Position numbers and translations under genes: made by a program
Notes under the pieces: model-generated
What the model was told of the DNA's origin: nothing
Seen by the model: only the letters and a program-made list of their open reading frames with translations
The model's database searches: none
Shown here: in pieces, positions 49,763-57,902 of the stretch
Layout: every line of letters starts with the position of its first letter
Position numbering within the stretch: position 1 is the stretch's first letter
Assembly (NCBI GenBank): GCA_900759565.1
Contig: CAAEVV010000064.1
Span: 1-64,000, forward strand
Origin: an uncultured Collinsella sp.
GTDB taxonomy: Bacteria > Actinomycetota > Coriobacteriia > Coriobacteriales > Coriobacteriaceae
Direction of reading: 5' to 3'
Length of the DNA: 64,000 nucleotides

Positions 49763-49867
49763 GGAAGCCCCGGACGCGTCTGCGGGGTTATCACGCGAAC
49801 GTCCTCGCCGCTTTGCGGCTGCGGGATGTTCGCTTTGATAACCCCTCCCGGCGCGTCCGGGGCTTCC
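49763..49867. repeat. 105-bp near-perfect palindrome after prs
   Basis: Outer arms GGAAGCCCCGGACGCG/CGCGTCCGGGGCTTCC, middle arms GGGGTTATCA/TGATAACCCC and GCGAACGTCC-type, and a tip GCCGC-TTT-GCGGC pair into a stem of almost 50 bp. It may act as the prs terminator but is far longer than one. Confidence 0.85.
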
Positions 49868-49982
49868 CGCTGTCTCGGGGCAGCTGTTTTCTGAAATGAC
49901 TTTGCTGCAACCTTTCCTCGCCTTCGGCGGGCGTGGTAGCCTTTGTCGTTGATTGAACTATTTGTGTAACGAAGGGACAAAT

Positions 49983-50612
49983 ATGGCAGCTGCACAGCCG
50001 CTTAAGATTCGCATGGTTGCCGGGCTTGGCAACCCTGGCGAGGAATATGCCGAGACCCGCCACAACGCTGGCTTCAAAGCGATCGACGAGCTGGCCCGTC
50101 AGGCCGGCGTCACGTACTGGAAAAACCAAGCAGGCGCCGAGGTCGCGCTCATCAATATCAACGATGCTGAGGAAGAGGGTGGCAAGCGCCAGATTGTGCT
50201 GGTCAAGCCGCAGTCGTACATGAATACCTCGGGCGGCCCCATCTCCAAGCTCTGTCGCGAGTACAAGATCAAGGCCGAGGAGCTGCTCGTAATCCACGAC
50301 GAGCTCGATATTCCCGCCGGCGACGTGCGTGTTAAGGTGGGCGGCGGCCATGCCGGTCACAACGGCCTGCGTTCCATCATCGACAAGATGGGCAGCCGCG
50401 ACTTCAGCCGCATCCGCACCGGCATCGGCAACCCCCCCGGCAAGATGGCCGTCGCCGACTACGTTCTTAAGCAGCTGCGCGCCCGCGAGGCCGAAGATTT
50501 CCAGGACACCTGCGCCCGCGCCGCAGATGCCGCCGGTCTGGCCATCGTCCACGGCGTAATCTACGCCCGCGATCACGTAAACGGCGCCGCTTCCGCCAAC
50601 GGCAAGCACTAG
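49983..50612 (+). CDS. pth: Peptidyl-tRNA hydrolase
   Basis: This 209-residue enzyme frees tRNAs from stalled peptidyl-tRNA. The motifs GLGNPGEEYAETRHNAGF (with the catalytic His), KPQSYMNTSGGP, DELDIPAGDVRVKVGGGHAGHNGLRSI and the GIGNPP loop are complete. I use the ATG at 49983, preceded by GAAGGGA, although the frame is open ten codons further up. Confidence 0.95.
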   Translation: MAAAQPLKIRMVAGLGNPGEEYAETRHNAGFKAIDELARQAGVTYWKNQAGAEVALININDAEEEGGKRQIVLVKPQSYMNTSGGPISKLCREYKIKAEELLVIHDELDIPAGDVRVKVGGGHAGHNGLRSIIDKMGSRDFSRIRTGIGNPPGKMAVADYVLKQLRAREAEDFQDTCARAADAAGLAIVHGVIYARDHVNGAASANGKH

Positions 50613-50718
50613 AACCTACTATTTAGGGACAGGTTTATTTTGGCAGGTTCTGTATGCGAAAACACCGCAGCGGCCGCACCGCAATAAACCCTGTGCCGCC
50701 ATACATATGCAGCGCTCC

Positions 50719-50766
50719 AATGGGGGCCGGTCTCACCGATGTGCGAGGCCGGCCCCATTTGCCGTT
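50719..50766 (+). terminator. pth terminator
   Basis: Stem AATGGGG-CCGG-C/G-CCGGCCCCATT is followed by TGCCGTTTT. The bulge is one base. Confidence 0.65.
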
Positions 50767-50875
50767 TTACCTGATAAAACCGACCAAAATAAACCTCTCC
50801 CCCTTTGGTAGGCCAAAGTGGATAAACCCTGCTCCCAACCGCCGAAGACACACGTAAGTGACATGTCCATGAGGG

Positions 50876-50881
50876 TATAAT
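50876..50881 (+). promoter_or_regulatory. -10 box of the nfn operon
   Basis: A perfect TATAAT sits upstream of nfnA; no good -35 box is visible. Confidence 0.5.
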
Positions 50882-50986
50882 TTGCACCGTATGTCTGCAC
50901 AACGCCTGTGCGCGTACGGTTTTATTCGGGCTACCGTCCATTTCCGTGGAGGCACGGTTCGGTGGCCCTAACAAGAGAGGGGTTCT

Positions 50987-51826
50987 ATGTATAAGATCCT
51001 GGAGAAGACGCAGTTCTCGGAGAAGGTGTTCAAGTTCCGTATCGAGGCGCCTGCAATCGCCAAGCATGCGCACGCTGGACAGTTCCTCATGGTTCGCGCC
51101 AACGAGACGGGCGAGCGCGTCCCGTTTACCCTGGCCGGCTGGAACGGTGACGAGGGCTGGGTCGAGTTCATCTTCATGGTGATCGGCAAGACCACCGAGA
51201 TGCTGTCCACCTACGAGGCCGGCGAGTCGCTGCGCGACGTCGTGGGCCCGCTGGGCGTTCCCACCGAGATGGCCGAGGGCCCCTGCGCCGTCATTGGCGG
51301 CGGCGTCGGCCTGGCAATTGCCTTCCCGGTCGCCAAGCACCTGGTCGAGACCGGTCACGAAGTTCACGCCATCATGGGCGCCCGCACCAAGGACCTCCTG
51401 CTCATGGAGGACCAGTTCCGCGAGCTCCTCGACGAGGACCACATCCACATCACCACTGACGACGGTTCCTACGGCGAGCAGGGCGTTGTCACCGCTCCGC
51501 TGGAGCGCCTGCTGCAGGACAAAGCCGTGAGCCAGGTCTTCTGCGTCGGCCCCGTTCCGATGATGAAGTTCTCGACCCTCACCGCCCAGAAGTACGACAC
51601 CCCCATCACCGCGTCGCTCAACCCCATCATGGTTGACGGCACCGGTATGTGCGGCTGCTGCCGCGTCGAGGTGGGCGGCGTGACCAAGTTCGCTTGCGTC
51701 GACGGCCCCGACTTCGATGCCACCCTGGTCGACTGGGATGACCTTCGTGCCCGCCAGGCCGCTTACCGTTCCGAAGAGGGCGAGTCCCTCAAGGCCTATG
51801 AGGAAAAGAGCTGCGCATGCCACTAG
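50987..51826 (+). CDS. nfnA: NfnA: ferredoxin-NADP+ oxidoreductase, small subunit
   Basis: This 279-residue FAD/NAD-binding, [2Fe-2S] protein is of the dihydroorotate-dehydrogenase-electron-transfer (PyrK/HydG-like) type. It has an FAD-binding barrel (about 1-95), an NAD domain with VIGGGVGLAIAFPVAK (about 103-118), and a C-terminal cysteine cluster DGTGMCGCCRV with FACVDGP. With NfnB it forms the electron-bifurcating transhydrogenase, which makes NADPH from NADH plus reduced ferredoxin. It overlaps nfnB by 10 bp. Confidence 0.92.
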   Translation: MYKILEKTQFSEKVFKFRIEAPAIAKHAHAGQFLMVRANETGERVPFTLAGWNGDEGWVEFIFMVIGKTTEMLSTYEAGESLRDVVGPLGVPTEMAEGPCAVIGGGVGLAIAFPVAKHLVETGHEVHAIMGARTKDLLLMEDQFRELLDEDHIHITTDDGSYGEQGVVTAPLERLLQDKAVSQVFCVGPVPMMKFSTLTAQKYDTPITASLNPIMVDGTGMCGCCRVEVGGVTKFACVDGPDFDATLVDWDDLRARQAAYRSEEGESLKAYEEKSCACH

Positions 51827-53226
51827 TTAACGGTCGTTTCGTTGCCGATATGAAGTCGCCCCGCACCCCCGATAACGAGGAGCCGGCTGCCGAGCGCGCC
51901 TGCGACTTCCGCCCCGTCGACAAGGGCTTCACCGAGGAGATGGCGCTGGCCGAGGCCGAGCGCTGCCTCAACTGCAAGAAGCCGTTCTGTGTTGAGGGCT
52001 GCCCCGTCAACATCAACATCCCCCGCTTTATCGAGCAGATCCGCGCGAAGGACTTCGGCGGCGCCCTCGATACCATCCGCGAGGACTCCATGCTTCCCGC
52101 CATCTGCGGCCGTGTCTGCCCGCAGGAGAACCAGTGCGAGGGCAAGTGCATCCGTGGTAAGAAGTCCGAGCCTGTGGCCATCGGCCAGCTCGAGCGCTTC
52201 CTGGGTGACCGCCCCGAGCTCGCCTCCACGCCCAAGATGGCCCCCAAGAACGGCAAGAAGGTCGCCGTCGTCGGCTCCGGCCCGTCCGGCATCACCTGCG
52301 CCGGCGAGCTCGCCCGCAACGGCTTTGACGTCACCGTCTTTGAGGCCTTCTTCACCGGCGGCGGCGTGCTGGTCTACGGCATCCCCGAGTTCCGTCTGCC
52401 CAAGGCAGTCGTCAAGCGCGAGATTGACGGCCTGGAGGACATGGGCGTCAAGTTTGAGTACAACTCCGTCGTGGGCAACATGGCCACGGCCGAGGAGCTG
52501 TTCGAGCAGGGCTTCGACGCCATCTACGTGGCGACCGGCGCTGGCCTGCCCAAGTTCCTCAACGTCCCCGGCGAGAATCTGCCCAACGTCTTCTTCGCGA
52601 ACGAGTACCTCACCCGCGTGAACCTGATGAAGGCCAACAAGTTCCCCGAGTACGACACCCCCACCAAGCACGGCAAGAACGTCGTCGTCTTTGGTGGCGG
52701 CAACGTGGCTATGGACGCCGTCCGTACCGCCAAGCGCCTGGGCGCCGAGCACGCCATCATCGCCTACCGTCGTACCGAGGACGAGATGCCCTGCCGTCGC
52801 GCTGAGCTGCACCATGCCAAGGCCGAGGGCGTCGAGGTTCTGCCGCTCGTTTCCCCGCTCGAGTTTGTCGCTGGCGAGGACGGCTCCGTGTGCGCCGTCA
52901 AGGTCCAGAAGATGGAGCTCGGCGAGCCCGACGAGTCCGGCCGCCGTCGCCCGGTGCCCATCGAGGGCGCCATCGAGGAGATCCCTTGCGACGTCGCGAT
53001 CTCGGCTATCGGCACCAACGCCAACCCCTTCGCAAAGAAGATCGGCGGCAAGATGGAGCTCAACAAGTGGGGCTACATCGTCGCCGACGAGGAGACTGGC
53101 CAGACCACCGATCCCCGCATCTGGGCCGGCGGCGACATCGTCACCGGTGCCGCTACGGTCATTCTGGCGATGGGCGCCGGCAAGAAGGCCGCCGCTTCCA
53201 TCACCAAGAGCCTGCTGGGCGAGTAA
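51817..53226 (+). CDS. nfnB: NfnB: NADPH-dependent glutamate-synthase-like large subunit
   Basis: This 469-residue protein has two N-terminal [4Fe-4S] clusters (CLNCKKPFCVEGCPV and the CGRVCPQENQCEGKC stretch), then two dinucleotide folds (GSGPSGITCAGELA and GGGNVAMDAVRTA) of the GltD family. No large glutamate synthase subunit is nearby, and the pairing with nfnA makes the bifurcating transhydrogenase the better call. It should exchange electrons with the ferredoxin pool used by the Ech hydrogenase. Confidence 0.92.
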   Translation: MPLVNGRFVADMKSPRTPDNEEPAAERACDFRPVDKGFTEEMALAEAERCLNCKKPFCVEGCPVNINIPRFIEQIRAKDFGGALDTIREDSMLPAICGRVCPQENQCEGKCIRGKKSEPVAIGQLERFLGDRPELASTPKMAPKNGKKVAVVGSGPSGITCAGELARNGFDVTVFEAFFTGGGVLVYGIPEFRLPKAVVKREIDGLEDMGVKFEYNSVVGNMATAEELFEQGFDAIYVATGAGLPKFLNVPGENLPNVFFANEYLTRVNLMKANKFPEYDTPTKHGKNVVVFGGGNVAMDAVRTAKRLGAEHAIIAYRRTEDEMPCRRAELHHAKAEGVEVLPLVSPLEFVAGEDGSVCAVKVQKMELGEPDESGRRRPVPIEGAIEEIPCDVAISAIGTNANPFAKKIGGKMELNKWGYIVADEETGQTTDPRIWAGGDIVTGAATVILAMGAGKKAAASITKSLLGE

Positions 53227-53255
53227 TCACCTACAGCGCTAGCCACCAAACGGCA

Positions 53256-53292
53256 AAGTCCCCGTCGAGCACACGCCCGGCGGGGACTTTTT
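53256..53292 (+). terminator. nfn operon terminator
   Basis: Stem AAAGTCCCCG/CGGGGACTTT is followed by TTTTTC, 30 bp past the nfnB stop. Confidence 0.88.
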
Positions 53293-53314
53293 CTATGCCG
53301 GCCGCCCCACCACC

Positions 53315-53352
53315 ACGATGGGGACAGGCACCTTTGTGGTGGTTTTGGTCGG
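53315..53352. repeat. GGGGACAG-type element
   Basis: GATGGGGACAGGCACC and a short inverted ACCACC/GGTGGT stem match the dispersed family. It sits between the converging nfn and kinase genes. Confidence 0.5.
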
Positions 53353-53976
53353 TTAAGCTTCGAGCTGGGCCACTTTGTAGCGGTAGGCAGCGGCGATGAC
53401 GTCCTTGCAGCCTTCGCGGCCCAGCTTGGCGCGGTTGACGACGATGTCTTTACCGCTCGTCATCTTCCACTTGCCGGCGCTGTAGCGCTTATAGAACGCC
53501 TCGCGCGCCTTCTGCTGCTGCTTGACCAGCTTGGCGCCCTTCTTTTTGTTAAGTCCGCGCTTCTTGCGCACGATCTCGACGCGGTCCTCAAAGGGTGCGG
53601 TCACCAACACGGCAATGTGGTTGGGGTTGTTACGCAGCAGGTAATCGGACAGACGGCCTTCGATAATGCAGCTCTCGGTCTCACCCAGATCCAAAATCAC
53701 CTGGCTCATCTTTTGGAACAACTTATCCGAGTACGAACGCGCATCGTAGCGGTCGGGCAGAAACGCCATGTTCTCCACGGCCAGACGCTCGTCATAGGCG
53801 GCCATCTTATCGAGCGACTCACCCGCACGCAGCGACGCACGCACCAGCAGCTCGTTGTCATACAGCGGAATCCCCAACTCGTCGGCAAGCATGCGACCAA
53901 TCTCGTGGCCCTCGGCGCCAAAGTCGCGCGCGATGGTAATGACCACAGGACTCTTCTTGTTCTCCAGATCGCTCAT
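53353..53976 (-). CDS. Cytidylate-kinase-like family protein
   Basis: This 207-residue protein belongs to the cytidylate kinase-like group (P-loop NMP-kinase fold): it starts VITIARDFGAEGHEIGRMLADELGIPLYD, where the P-loop is the relaxed R-D-F-G-A-E-G-H form, and has the CIIEGRLSDYLL segment and a basic C-terminal half. In other genomes such proteins sit near transporters or as single genes; substrate uncertain. I chose ATG 53976 with AAAGGA upstream. Its link to the amino acid transporter upstream is unclear because a hairpin element separates them. Confidence 0.8.
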   Translation of the reverse strand: MSDLENKKSPVVITIARDFGAEGHEIGRMLADELGIPLYDNELLVRASLRAGESLDKMAAYDERLAVENMAFLPDRYDARSYSDKLFQKMSQVILDLGETESCIIEGRLSDYLLRNNPNHIAVLVTAPFEDRVEIVRKKRGLNKKKGAKLVKQQQKAREAFYKRYSAGKWKMTSGKDIVVNRAKLGREGCKDVIAAAYRYKVAQLEA

Positions 53977-53993
53977 CGCGATTCCTTTCTCTA

Positions 53994-54020
53994 TGTGACA
54001 AAGGGGCTGTCCCTTTGCCA
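53994..54020. repeat. Hairpin element of the GGGGCTGTCCC family
   Basis: TGTGACAAAGGG/CCCTTTGCCACA pair around GCTGT. It sits directly past the stop of the last amino acid permease gene and may end that transcript. Confidence 0.55.
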
Positions 54021-54024
54021 CATT

Positions 54025-54663
54025 CTACGCTGCCACCATTCGCCTCTGATATGCGCGAACCAGCAGCGAGATACCAAAGTTGAGCACAAAGTACATCGCA
54101 AACACCAGGCCGTAGAGCATAAGCACCTGCGACAGGTCGATCGCGTGGGCCATCACGACGTTTGCCGTGTACATGAGCTCGGCCACGTTAATGCCCGAAA
54201 GATACGAGCTGTCCTTGATGACGGTCGTGCACTGGCTAAACAGCGCCGGAATAATCGTCTTAAACGTCTGCGGCAGGATGATGTAGCGCATGGTGGCAAA
54301 GAAGCCAAAACCCTGGCTCTGCGCCGCCTCAAACTGGCCGCGCGGAATCGAGTTGAGGCCGCCGCGCACAATCTCGGCCATAACGGCGCTGGTAAACAGC
54401 GTAAAGGCGATGGTCGAAATCACAATGTCCAAACCCTGCACCGTAAAGTAGATAAACAGGATCCACAGCAGGTTTGGCGTGCAACGGAACAGCTCGATAT
54501 AGGCGCTCACCAAAATACGGAACGGGCGGGGCGCATAGCTCTTAACGAGCGCCAGCACCGTGCCAAAGATGAGCGAGAAAAAAATCGACAGCGCCGAGAT
54601 CTCGATGGTCTTAACAAAGCCGCCCCAAATGTAGAGCAGGTTGGTCGCGTTGAAGATTTCCAT
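54025..54663 (-). CDS. Polar amino acid ABC transporter permease 2
   Basis: This 212-residue HisMQ-type permease has five membrane segments and the ATPase-docking EAA loop region GGLNSIPRGQFEAAQSQGFGFFATMRYIILPQTFK. It pairs with the permease encoded 3 bp upstream. It is the last gene of the transporter operon. Confidence 0.92.
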   Translation of the reverse strand: MEIFNATNLLYIWGGFVKTIEISALSIFFSLIFGTVLALVKSYAPRPFRILVSAYIELFRCTPNLLWILFIYFTVQGLDIVISTIAFTLFTSAVMAEIVRGGLNSIPRGQFEAAQSQGFGFFATMRYIILPQTFKTIIPALFSQCTTVIKDSSYLSGINVAELMYTANVVMAHAIDLSQVLMLYGLVFAMYFVLNFGISLLVRAYQRRMVAA

Positions 54664-54666
54664 GCG

Positions 54667-55413
54667 CTAGGCCTCCTCTACGTTGTCGAGCCCCAGCTCG
54701 GCCAGGCTCACGCCGCGCGGACGCTCCTTGGAGCGGCGCTCGAGCCACTGCACCAGCATGGCGAGCGGAAAGCAGATGATGAAGTACATAAGGCAGCAGA
54801 CGATGTATCCCTGCAGGTACCCGTACAGACTCACAAAGTTGTCGGAACGGTACATAAGGTCGCCGCCGGCCACGAGCGCCAGCACCGACGTGTTCTTGAC
54901 CAGGTTGAGCGCCTGGTTGCACAGCGGCGGTAAAATGATCTTGAACGTCTGGGGCAGCACGATGTACCAGTATGCCTGCGCACGGGTGAAGCCTTGGCTC
55001 TGGGCCGCCTCCATCTGACCGCGCGGAACCGCCTCGATACCAGTGCGGATGACCTCCGAAATGTAGGCCGCGTGATACAGGCCCACACCCAAGAAGCCCA
55101 GCACGAACGGCGCGATGCGCACCGGCTGATCGGCACCGGTTATGGCCTGCAAAAACTGCGGACCGGCCATGTACATAAAGAGCACCTGCACGGGCAACGG
55201 GGTGTTCTGGTAAAACTCCACGTACACGCGGCTTATGGCGCGCAGCACGCGCGAGCGAGTGGTAGAGAACACGCCCAGCAGCGTGCCCAGTACCAGCGAC
55301 AGCAGTAGACCGGCAACGACCACTTGCAGCGTCACGCCAAAGCCCTCCCAGAAGGGCCCCATATTTTGAAATGTCGTCGACCAACGGTCGGCGTCAAATA
55401 ATCCTTCGAGCAT
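54667..55413 (-). CDS. Polar amino acid ABC transporter permease 1
   Basis: This 248-residue HisMQ-type permease has an EAA loop in the segment GIEAVPRGQMEAAQSQGF and five hydrophobic segments. AAGGAAGG precedes the ATG at 55413. The start follows the binding-protein stop by 25 bp. Confidence 0.92.
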   Translation of the reverse strand: MLEGLFDADRWSTTFQNMGPFWEGFGVTLQVVVAGLLLSLVLGTLLGVFSTTRSRVLRAISRVYVEFYQNTPLPVQVLFMYMAGPQFLQAITGADQPVRIAPFVLGFLGVGLYHAAYISEVIRTGIEAVPRGQMEAAQSQGFTRAQAYWYIVLPQTFKIILPPLCNQALNLVKNTSVLALVAGGDLMYRSDNFVSLYGYLQGYIVCCLMYFIICFPLAMLVQWLERRSKERPRGVSLAELGLDNVEEA

Positions 55414-55438
55414 TTGATTCCTTCCTTGGACGATGCGC

Positions 55439-56317
55439 CTATACAAGACCCCAGGTCTTGACCTCTTGGTCGAGCCAGCCGTCGGCCAGGCGATCGCAAA
55501 TCACCTGATCGACCACGGCCGAAAGGTCGCAGCCCTTCTTGGTCGCCACGCCGTAGCCCTGCTCGCCAAACTTGACCTCGGGCTGCAGCAGCTCAACGGT
55601 CTCGTTCATGTAACCGGCCAGCGTGGAGCGGTCCATGGCAAAGACGTCGATATTGCCGGCGTCGAGCGAGCTCTTGATGATGGGGTAGCCGCTAAAGGCC
55701 CTAAACTCTGGCTTGCAGCTAAAGCCGTTGTCCTTGATCATCTGCTCGATCAGGCCCTGCGTGGTAGCACCCTGGCTCACGCCGATGACCTTGCCGTCCA
55801 GATCCTCAATCGAGGTAAAGCCCGAACGCTTCTTGACCATGAGTCCCACGTAGTCGGTGCGGTACGGCGTCGAGAAATCCCAGCTCTTCTTGCGCTCGTC
55901 GGTGATGGTGTAGGTCGCCGCGACCACGTCGAGTTGGCCGTTATCGATCAGTGGGCCGCGCGTCTTGGGCGTTACATCGGTAAACTCGACAAGCTCCTGG
56001 GCGCGGGCCTCCTTGTAGCTCACGCCAAAGACGGCAGCGGCAATCTGGTAGCACAAATCGACTTCCATGCCCTCAAAGCGGCCCTTGGCGGTGTCGTAAT
56101 AGCCATAGCCGGGAACGTCCTTCTTAACGCCGGCATTCAGATGGCCACGCGACTTGATGGCCGCAAGCTTGGACCCCTTGTCGGAGCCCTCGCCGCTGGT
56201 GGAGTTGCCGCAACCGGTAAGCGCGGTCCCCGTCAGCGCAAGCATGCCGGCGCCGGCCAGCTGCAAAAAGCGACGGCGCGACACGGCCGCCCTCGTCATA
56301 TCCGTCATGTCCATCAC
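55439..56317 (-). CDS. Amino acid ABC transporter binding protein, Tat-type lipoprotein
   Basis: This 292-residue protein is a family 3 extracellular solute-binding protein. The N-terminus has a twin-arginine motif (SRRRFLQLAG, about 13-22) and a lipobox LTGC at about 33-36, so it is likely exported folded by Tat and lipidated. The fold shows GHLNAGVKKDVPGYGYYD, EGMEVDLCYQIA and the DVVAATYTITDERK segment. The ligand is probably a polar amino acid (Glu/Gln-type); sequence alone does not decide. Confidence 0.9.
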   Translation of the reverse strand: MMDMTDMTRAAVSRRRFLQLAGAGMLALTGTALTGCGNSTSGEGSDKGSKLAAIKSRGHLNAGVKKDVPGYGYYDTAKGRFEGMEVDLCYQIAAAVFGVSYKEARAQELVEFTDVTPKTRGPLIDNGQLDVVAATYTITDERKKSWDFSTPYRTDYVGLMVKKRSGFTSIEDLDGKVIGVSQGATTQGLIEQMIKDNGFSCKPEFRAFSGYPIIKSSLDAGNIDVFAMDRSTLAGYMNETVELLQPEVKFGEQGYGVATKKGCDLSAVVDQVICDRLADGWLDQEVKTWGLV

Positions 56318-56322
56318 CGCGC

Positions 56323-57054
56323 CTAGTGCAGAATCTTGGACAGGAACTCGCGGCAGCGCGGGTTCTCGGGGTTGTCGAAGAAGTGCTCGGGCGTGCCCTC
56401 CTCCAGAATGCGACCGTCCTCCATAAAGATGACGCGGTCGGCCACCTGGCGCGCAAAGCCCATCTCGTGCGTCACGCAGATCATGGTGATGTCCTCCTGC
56501 GCGAGCTCAATCATAACGTCCAGAACCTCCTGGACCATCTCGGGGTCGAGCGCCGAGGTCGGCTCGTCAAACAGGATGATGGGTTGCTTGGTGCACAGGG
56601 CACGGGCGATGGCGATGCGCTGCTGCTGACCACCCGAGAGATTCTGCGGATACTCGCCGGCCTTATGCGCCATGCCGACGCGCTTGAGCGCGGCAATGGC
56701 GATCTCGGTCGCCTCCTCCTTGCTCTTCTTTTGCAGCTTGATGGGCGCGAGCGTCAGGTTGCCCAGCACCGTCATGTTGGGATACAGGTTGAACTGCTGA
56801 AACACCATGGAGCTATACTTGCGAGCCATCTCCAGGTGATTCTTTTTGGTGAGCGGCGTACCGTCGATGACGACCTCGCCCGACGTGGGTTCCTCCAGAT
56901 AATCGACGCAACGGATGAGCGTCGACTTACCCGAGCCGGAAGGCCCGATCATTACGAGCTTCTCGCCGCGCTTGACGGTGAGATTGATATCTTTGAGCAC
57001 ATGCAGGTCGCCAAAGTACTTGTTGAGATGCTTGATCTCGATCATGTCTGCCAT
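56323..57054 (-). CDS. Polar amino acid ABC transporter ATP-binding protein
   Basis: This 243-residue GlnQ/HisP-type ATPase has Walker A GPSGSGKST, Q-loop FQQFNLYPNMTVL, signature LSGGQQQR, Walker B ILFDEPTSALDPE and an H-loop VTHEM. It is the first gene of the operon (ATPase, binding protein, two permeases). GAAGGGA lies 5 nt before the ATG. Confidence 0.95.
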   Translation of the reverse strand: MADMIEIKHLNKYFGDLHVLKDINLTVKRGEKLVMIGPSGSGKSTLIRCVDYLEEPTSGEVVIDGTPLTKKNHLEMARKYSSMVFQQFNLYPNMTVLGNLTLAPIKLQKKSKEEATEIAIAALKRVGMAHKAGEYPQNLSGGQQQRIAIARALCTKQPIILFDEPTSALDPEMVQEVLDVMIELAQEDITMICVTHEMGFARQVADRVIFMEDGRILEEGTPEHFFDNPENPRCREFLSKILH

Positions 57055-57160
57055 GAATGTCCCTTCCCTGCGTTTACACGAGTTGAACTATTGTACGGAA
57101 AGAACCGCATTTCCGCAGCCCACACTACATTCCCGTAAAGAACCCGCAACCTTTAACCCT

Positions 57161-57227
57161 CTCATTGGGGACAGACTTAAATGAGTACCTGCTCATTGGG
57201 CACTCATTTAAGTCTGTCCCCAATGAG
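57161..57227. repeat. REP-like element with 26-bp perfect arms
   Basis: Arms 57161-57186 and 57202-57227 are exact reverse complements over 26 bp, starting CTCATTGGGGACAGACTTAA; the loop is 15 nt. This is the cleanest copy of the TTTAAGTCTGTCCCCAATGA word seen also at 15920-15980. Confidence 0.88.
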
Positions 57228-57373
57228 CGCCCAACCGCCCTTGTTGAGCATAAGTCAGCGAAAACCCGTACACGCGAGCAAGGTGACGCGAAATGAAAGG
57301 GCGCAGACCTTATGGTCGCGCCCTTGAAATTGAACGTCAGATTGCCGTGTGTACGGGTTTGCAGCGTCGAGCC

Positions 57374-57401
57374 GTTACGCGGTTTGGTAAAACCGCGTAA
57401 C
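57374..57401 (-). terminator. Hairpin after the YqeY gene
   Basis: GTTACGCGGTTT/AAACCGCGTAAC is perfect with a 4-nt loop. It begins 4 bp past the stop. Confidence 0.6.
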
Positions 57402-57404
57402 AAA

Positions 57405-57848
57405 TTACGCAAGCTTTGCTCCGACGATCTTTGCCGCTGCCGGCTTGTCGAAGTTGCCGCCGGTGGCCTTGCCCAGGGCACCCATAACCTGGCCCATCTG
57501 CTTCTTGGACGTGGCGCCCAGCTCGGCGATAACCTGCTCGATCAGGGCCTCGAGCTCCTCGCCCGAAACCTGCGCGGGCAGCAGGCTCTCCAGGATCTTG
57601 ACCTGCTCGGTCAGGTTGTCGGTACGCTCCTGGTCGGTGCCGGCCTTGATGGACATCTCCAGCGTCTCGCTCGTCTGCTTGATCAGACGCTTGATCATGC
57701 TGTTGACGTCCTCCTCGGTCACATCGCGGCGCTCGTTAACCTCGATATTCTTCACCTCGGCCTTGACCTGGCGAATGATGGACAGGCGAACCTTGTCCTT
57801 GGCCTTCATGGCCGCGATCATTTCCTTCTGCAGCTCTTCGTTGGTCAT
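57405..57848 (-). CDS. GatB/YqeY domain protein
   Basis: This 147-residue, mostly helical protein is related to the tail domain of GatB; it has LQKEMIAAMKAKDKVRLSIIRQVKAEVKN at the start and the MGQVMGALGKATGGNFD motif near the end. It may bind tRNA or support amidotransfer; the exact role of stand-alone YqeY is unknown. The ATG at 57848 has GAGAGGA 7 nt upstream; an in-frame TTG two codons earlier is less likely. Confidence 0.9.
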   Translation of the reverse strand: MTNEELQKEMIAAMKAKDKVRLSIIRQVKAEVKNIEVNERRDVTEEDVNSMIKRLIKQTSETLEMSIKAGTDQERTDNLTEQVKILESLLPAQVSGEELEALIEQVIAELGATSKKQMGQVMGALGKATGGNFDKPAAAKIVGAKLA

Positions 57849-57902
57849 CTGCAAATCCTCTCTAATAGCGTGGGCGGCACTCGCGCGAGCACCGCCCCAT
57901 GA

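Larger units (their letters stand above)
50613..50986. other. Gap with pth terminator, inverted repeat and nfn promoter
   Basis: No gene is visible. GGGACAGGTTTATTTTGGCA (50626-50645) returns in inverted form as CCAAAATAAACCTCTCCC (50785-50802); a related copy lies after purF at 61879-61903. A long-stem hairpin lies at 50719-50760 and a TATAAT box at 50876-50881, about 105 bp before nfnA. Confidence 0.6.
57055..57404. other. Gap filled by three palindromes
   Basis: No gene. It holds the perfect REP-like repeat 57161-57227, a second element 57262-57360 with outer arms AAACCCGTACAC/GTGTACGGGTTT around an inner GGGCGC/GCGCCC hairpin, and a perfect terminal hairpin at 57374-57401. The left 100 bp contain the amino acid transporter promoter. 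Confidence 0.6.

Noticed and set aside
51817..53226. gltD (glutamate synthase small subunit)
   Set aside because: No gltB nearby, and the overlapping nfnA partner fits the Nfn complex better.
57125..57481. 118-codon minus-strand frame in the palindrome-rich gap
   Set aside because: It overlaps the YqeY gene end and three palindromes; no family resemblance.
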